Source: Myxococcus sp. (GTDB lineage: Bacteria > Myxococcota > Myxococcia > Myxococcales > Myxococcaceae). From it: a stretch of DNA of 64,000 nt. The stretch is from contig JACSRE010000242.1 in assembly GCA_014879945.1 (NCBI GenBank), positions 1 to 64,000 of the forward strand, in the 5' to 3' direction. The translations under genes and the position numbers were made by a program. Below the pieces are notes generated by a model. It did not search any database. It had not been told where the DNA came from and saw nothing but the letters and a program-made list of their open reading frames with translations. Position 1 is the stretch's first letter. Every line of letters starts with the position of its first letter. This document shows, piece after piece, positions 61,604 to 64,000 of the stretch.

Positions 61604-62491
61604 TCAGGGCCTCGCGGCGAGCGTCACCTGCACCATCTCGACCCTGCCCTGGCGCCAGAGCCTCGCGGGCACCTGCTGGCCGACGTGATCGCTGCGCAGG
61701 TACGAGGTGAGATCGTCGAGCGTCTTCACTGTGTCGTCACCGAGGTGAAGCAGCGTGTCGCCGTACCGAATGCCCGCGGTGTCGGCCGGGCCGTCTTTCT
61801 CGACCTTCATGATGATGAGGCCGATCTCGTCGCCGGTCGTCTGCTGCACGTCGTCGGGCAACCGCACCGGCTGCATCTCGACGCCGAGGTAGCTGCGCCG
61901 CACCTGGCCGTGCGCCTCGAGCTGGGCGACTACCCGCTTCACCGCGCTCCCGGGGATGGTGAGGCTCGCGCGCTGGAGCAGCCCGGTGCTGGTGAGCCCG
62001 AGCACGGTGCCATCGACGCTCACCAGCGGCCCGCCCGAGAAGCCCGGGTGGTGCGCCGCGTCGGACTCGAGGTACCGATCGACGGTGCCGCCGCGCATGC
62101 CCTTGAACGGCGTCTTGCTGGCGGCGCTGATGATGCCGCTGGTGGCGCGCACGGTCTGTCCGGGCCGCGCGAGCTTGAGCACCACCTGGCCCACCTTCGC
62201 CGCGAGGCCCTCGTCGATCGCGACCGCCGGCAGCGCCTCCCGCACCTCGAGGAGCGCGAGGTCGGTGGACAGATCGCGCCCCTTCACCTTCGCCTGGTAC
62301 GTGACGCCCTCGAGGCCGATCGTGAGCTCGTCGCGGAAGAGGCCGCGCGCGACCGTCACGACGCGGTGGGGAGAGATGACGAGCCCGCTGGTGGCCTGGC
62401 GGCGTCCACCCTCGACGCGCACCACGCTCTTTCCGACCGACTCGACGACCGACGACAACGCCTCGGACAACTCGATGGCACTGACAGGCAT
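61604..62491 (-). CDS. DegP/HtrA-like trypsin-PDZ protein without catalytic histidine
   Basis: 295 residues: a trypsin-like domain (about 15-185) followed by one PDZ domain (about 195-290). The catalytic Asp (D77 in STDLALLEV) and Ser (S152 in PGFSGGPLVS) are in place, but where DegP has NNHVV the sequence reads VARGL with Arg49, so the catalytic His is missing. There is no signal peptide or membrane anchor, unlike usual HtrA proteins, which suggests a cytoplasmic location. It may be a peptide-binding pseudoprotease. The convergent PHP gene ends 11 bases away. Confidence 0.88.
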   Translation of the reverse strand: MPVSAIELSEALSSVVESVGKSVVRVEGGRRQATSGLVISPHRVVTVARGLFRDELTIGLEGVTYQAKVKGRDLSTDLALLEVREALPAVAIDEGLAAKVGQVVLKLARPGQTVRATSGIISAASKTPFKGMRGGTVDRYLESDAAHHPGFSGGPLVSVDGTVLGLTSTGLLQRASLTIPGSAVKRVVAQLEAHGQVRRSYLGVEMQPVRLPDDVQQTTGDEIGLIIMKVEKDGPADTAGIRYGDTLLHLGDDTVKTLDDLTSYLRSDHVGQQVPARLWRQGRVEMVQVTLAARP

Positions 62492-62564
62492 GCGTGCTTC
62501 CTCGGGAGCTTCGGGGGAGTGGAAACGACTCCCGGGAAGCTACGCATGATGTCAGCCCTGCAAA

Positions 62565-62600
62565 CCCGCTGAACGGCGTGGCTCCAGACCGTCCAGCGGG
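62565..62600 (-). terminator. Hairpin-plus-T terminator of the LuxR-type gene
   Basis: On the minus strand CCCGCTGGACGG pairs with CCGTTCAGCGGG apart from one internal mismatch, around a 12-base loop, and TTTGCAGGG follows. It lies directly after the stop of the 62612 gene. Confidence 0.55.
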
Positions 62601-62611
62601 GGCCTACGCCC

Positions 62612-63235
62612 TCACAGGTTGATGAGGCCGCTCCGGGCCGCGCGCACGACCGCCTCCACCCGCTTCTGCGCGTCCATCTTCTGCAGGATCGAGTTCACGT
62701 GGAACTTCGCCGTGTGCTCGCTGATGGTGAGCTTCGCCGCGATCTGCTTGTTCGAGAGGCCCTCGGCCAGCAGGATCAGGACCTCGTGCTCGCGCGGCGT
62801 CAGGTTGTCGTCGACCACCTTGCCCGCCTCGACCGTGGTGACGTGGGCTGCGGCGCCGAGCCAGCCGGGCTCGGTGACGGTGAGGCCCTTCTGGACCGCC
62901 GCGATGGCGACCTCGAGCTTCGCCGCCGACGAATCGCGGGCGATGACGGCCTGCGCGCCGGCCGCCAGCGCTTCGGCGACCTGCTCCTTGAACGCGAGCG
63001 CCAACAGCGGGCGCTTGAGCTGCAGGTTCTTCATCTCGGCCAGCGCGTGGGCTGGGTTCCGGGTGACGTCGACGACGATCACGTCGGCCTGCGCGACGCG
63101 CGCAGCGATCTCGAGGTTGCTCTCGACCGGACTCAAGATGAAACGATCGGTCTGCTCGGCCAGAGACTCAACGAGGGCGTGGTCGGCCTGGACCACGACT
63201 CGCAACGGCATGATTTGGGGAGGTAGTCCGCGCAT
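62612..63235 (-). CDS. NarL/LuxR-type response regulator with atypical receiver
   Basis: 207 residues from the ATG at 63235, preceded by ggaga; an ATG at 63211 is the alternative. The N-terminal domain resembles a receiver: the phospho-acceptor position is Asp56 (ADVIVVDVTRNP), but the acidic pair is reduced to one Asp (QADHA), and the Thr/Lys switch residues are not obvious (LLALAF, VIARDSS). The C-terminal LuxR helix-turn-helix (about 145-205) is standard: LTPREHEVLILLAEGLSNKQ, KLTISEHTAKFHVNSILQKM. No kinase is adjacent. It is divergent from the lycopene cyclase gene. Confidence 0.9.
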   Translation of the reverse strand: MRGLPPQIMPLRVVVQADHALVESLAEQTDRFILSPVESNLEIAARVAQADVIVVDVTRNPAHALAEMKNLQLKRPLLALAFKEQVAEALAAGAQAVIARDSSAAKLEVAIAAVQKGLTVTEPGWLGAAAHVTTVEAGKVVDDNLTPREHEVLILLAEGLSNKQIAAKLTISEHTAKFHVNSILQKMDAQKRVEAVVRAARSGLINL

Positions 63236-63476
63236 GTTGTCTCCACGAGTAACGCACCTTGCCTGTTCAGCAAGGACCGCCGCCGCCGCCCGCCCTGTCC
63301 CTCGACTCGCCTTCAGAGAGTGAAATGCTCGACGGGGCGGTTTGGTTTCTCTTCTGGCGGCGGTCTTCACACTTCTTCAACCAGTCGCCACCCCTGGTGA
63401 TTCCCTGACGCCGGATCTTTCGGGGCGACGTCACTTCTCGTGGAGAACCTGAAGCGGGGCGCTTAGAGACCAGCAG
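63236..63476. other. Divergent intergenic region between regulator and crtY
   Basis: 241 bases with no credible gene. It contains the inverted repeat at 63257-63275, a Pro-codon-like CCG run, and a less GC-rich stretch (about 63340-63400) suited to promoters. No clear -35/-10 pair for crtY is visible; TTAGAG at 63463-63468 is the only -10-like sequence near the start. Confidence 0.5.
63257..63275. promoter_or_regulatory. Inverted repeat upstream of the LuxR-type gene
   Basis: CCTTGC-N7-GCAAGG lies 22-40 bases upstream of the regulator start. On the minus strand it overlaps a possible -35 (TTGCTG) of that gene, so it could be an autoregulatory operator. Confidence 0.4.
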
Positions 63477-64000
63477 GTGCTCGATCTGATCCTCGTCGGG
63501 GGAGGGCTGGCGAACGGCCTGCTGGCGTGGAGGCTGCTCCAGACGCGCCCCGAGGTGGCCTTCGTGGTGATCGAGGCGGGCCCGACGCTGGGCGGCAACC
63601 ACACCTGGAGCTTTCACGGCACCGACGTCACCAGGTCGCAGCTCGAGTGGCTGTGGGTGTTGGCCTCGAAGAGCTGGCCCTCGCACGACGTCATCTTCAA
63701 GACCGGCGAGCGACGAATCGGCGGCGGTTACCACTCCATCCGCAGCGAGGAGTTCCACTGGAAGCTCGCGCAGCAACTGAAGGACCGGCTGCGGCTGAAG
63801 ACGAAGGTCACCGCGCAGACCGCGACCAGCGTCACGCTCTCGACCGGCGAGACCCTCGAGGCGAAGGCGGTGATCGACGGGCGCGGGTTCTCGAGCGCGC
63901 CGGCGTGGCCATGCGGCTACCAGAAGTTCCTCGGCCTCGACGTCGAGCTCTCGGCACCGCACGGGCTCGAGGTGCCGCTGCTGATGGACGGGCGGGTGGA
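63477..64000 (+). CDS. crtY: Lycopene beta-cyclase (3' end outside window)
   Basis: The first 174 codons are present; the gene runs off the right edge. The GTG start gives MLDLILVGGGLANGLLAWRL, a Rossmann dinucleotide-binding motif at the very N-terminus. EAGPTLGGNHTWSFH (about residues 33-47) is a hallmark of the CrtY type, followed by VLASKSWPSHDV and a second core strand ending VIDGRGFSS. CrtY closes both ends of lycopene into beta-carotene. Its presence implies a carotenoid cluster to the right. In myxobacteria such clusters are often light-regulated, but no known light regulator is visible here. Confidence 0.9.
   Translation, partial: MLDLILVGGGLANGLLAWRLLQTRPEVAFVVIEAGPTLGGNHTWSFHGTDVTRSQLEWLWVLASKSWPSHDVIFKTGERRIGGGYHSIRSEEFHWKLAQQLKDRLRLKTKVTAQTATSVTLSTGETLEAKAVIDGRGFSSAPAWPCGYQKFLGLDVELSAPHGLEVPLLMDGRV

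Overview
The window looks like chromosomal DNA from a flagellated member of the Myxococcota. It is very GC-rich, the genes are tightly packed and often overlap by 4 bases, and GTG starts are common. The gene families point the same way: response-regulator/PATAN (DUF4388)/DnaJ/TPR fusions, a CHASE2 adenylate cyclase, a PP2C phosphatase fused to a cyclic-nucleotide-binding domain, large carboxypeptidase-regulatory-like proteins, choice-of-anchor lipoproteins and a lycopene cyclase. Myxococcus itself has no flagella, so an Anaeromyxobacter-like or other flagellated lineage is more likely. This placement is inference; no rRNA lies in the window. I found no tRNA, rRNA, insertion sequence, prophage or CRISPR. 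No gene-free stretch exceeds 300 bases; the longest are 15751-15999 and 63236-63476.

Left arm (1-15750). A giant methyltransferase-like coiled-coil protein runs off the left edge (minus strand), next to a small membrane protein. Then come a CHASE2 adenylate cyclase, a secreted lipoprotein, a small exported protein, a two-gene operon (response regulator-PATAN-DnaJ-TPR protein plus patatin phospholipase) and a histidine kinase.

Flagellar cluster (16000-41844, plus strand). It opens with a sigma-54 promoter, a sigma-54 activator without receiver domain, a TPR-like protein and a second activator that lacks the GAFTGA loop. These run into flgB-flgC-fliE-fliF-fliG-fliH-fliI-ylxF(motE)-fliK-flgD-flgE. 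After a strong hairpin follow flbD(swrD)-motA-motB, then fliL-fliM-fliN-fliO-fliP-fliQ-fliR-flhB-flhA-flhF-flhG-fliA, with a second sigma-54 promoter in the motB-fliL gap. The order matches the Bacillus fla/che operon with the chemotaxis genes removed, motAB inserted and fliJ missing. It encodes the MS ring, C ring, export gate, export ATPase, stator, hook and FlhF/FlhG placement system. Distal rod, L/P rings, hook-filament junction, filament, FlgM, RpoN and chemotaxis genes must lie elsewhere.

Right arm (41963-64000). A kbl-tdh threonine-degradation operon with a deoxynucleoside kinase comes first. On the minus strand follow an esterase and family 4 uracil-DNA glycosylase pair, coaBC, and an operon of PP2C-cNMP phosphatase, FadL-type porin and two paralogous beta-sandwich proteins. 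Next are a deoxyhypusine-synthase-like enzyme, a large lipoprotein, an Rrf2 regulator with cysteines, a PHP hydrolase, a DegP-like protein without its catalytic His and a LuxR-type regulator. A lycopene cyclase gene is cut by the right edge.

The most interesting signals are the pair of atypical sigma-54 activators heading the flagellar operon, the chaperone-like signalling protein paired with a phospholipase, the cyclase plus cyclic-nucleotide-gated phosphatase, and several enzymes whose key residue has changed.
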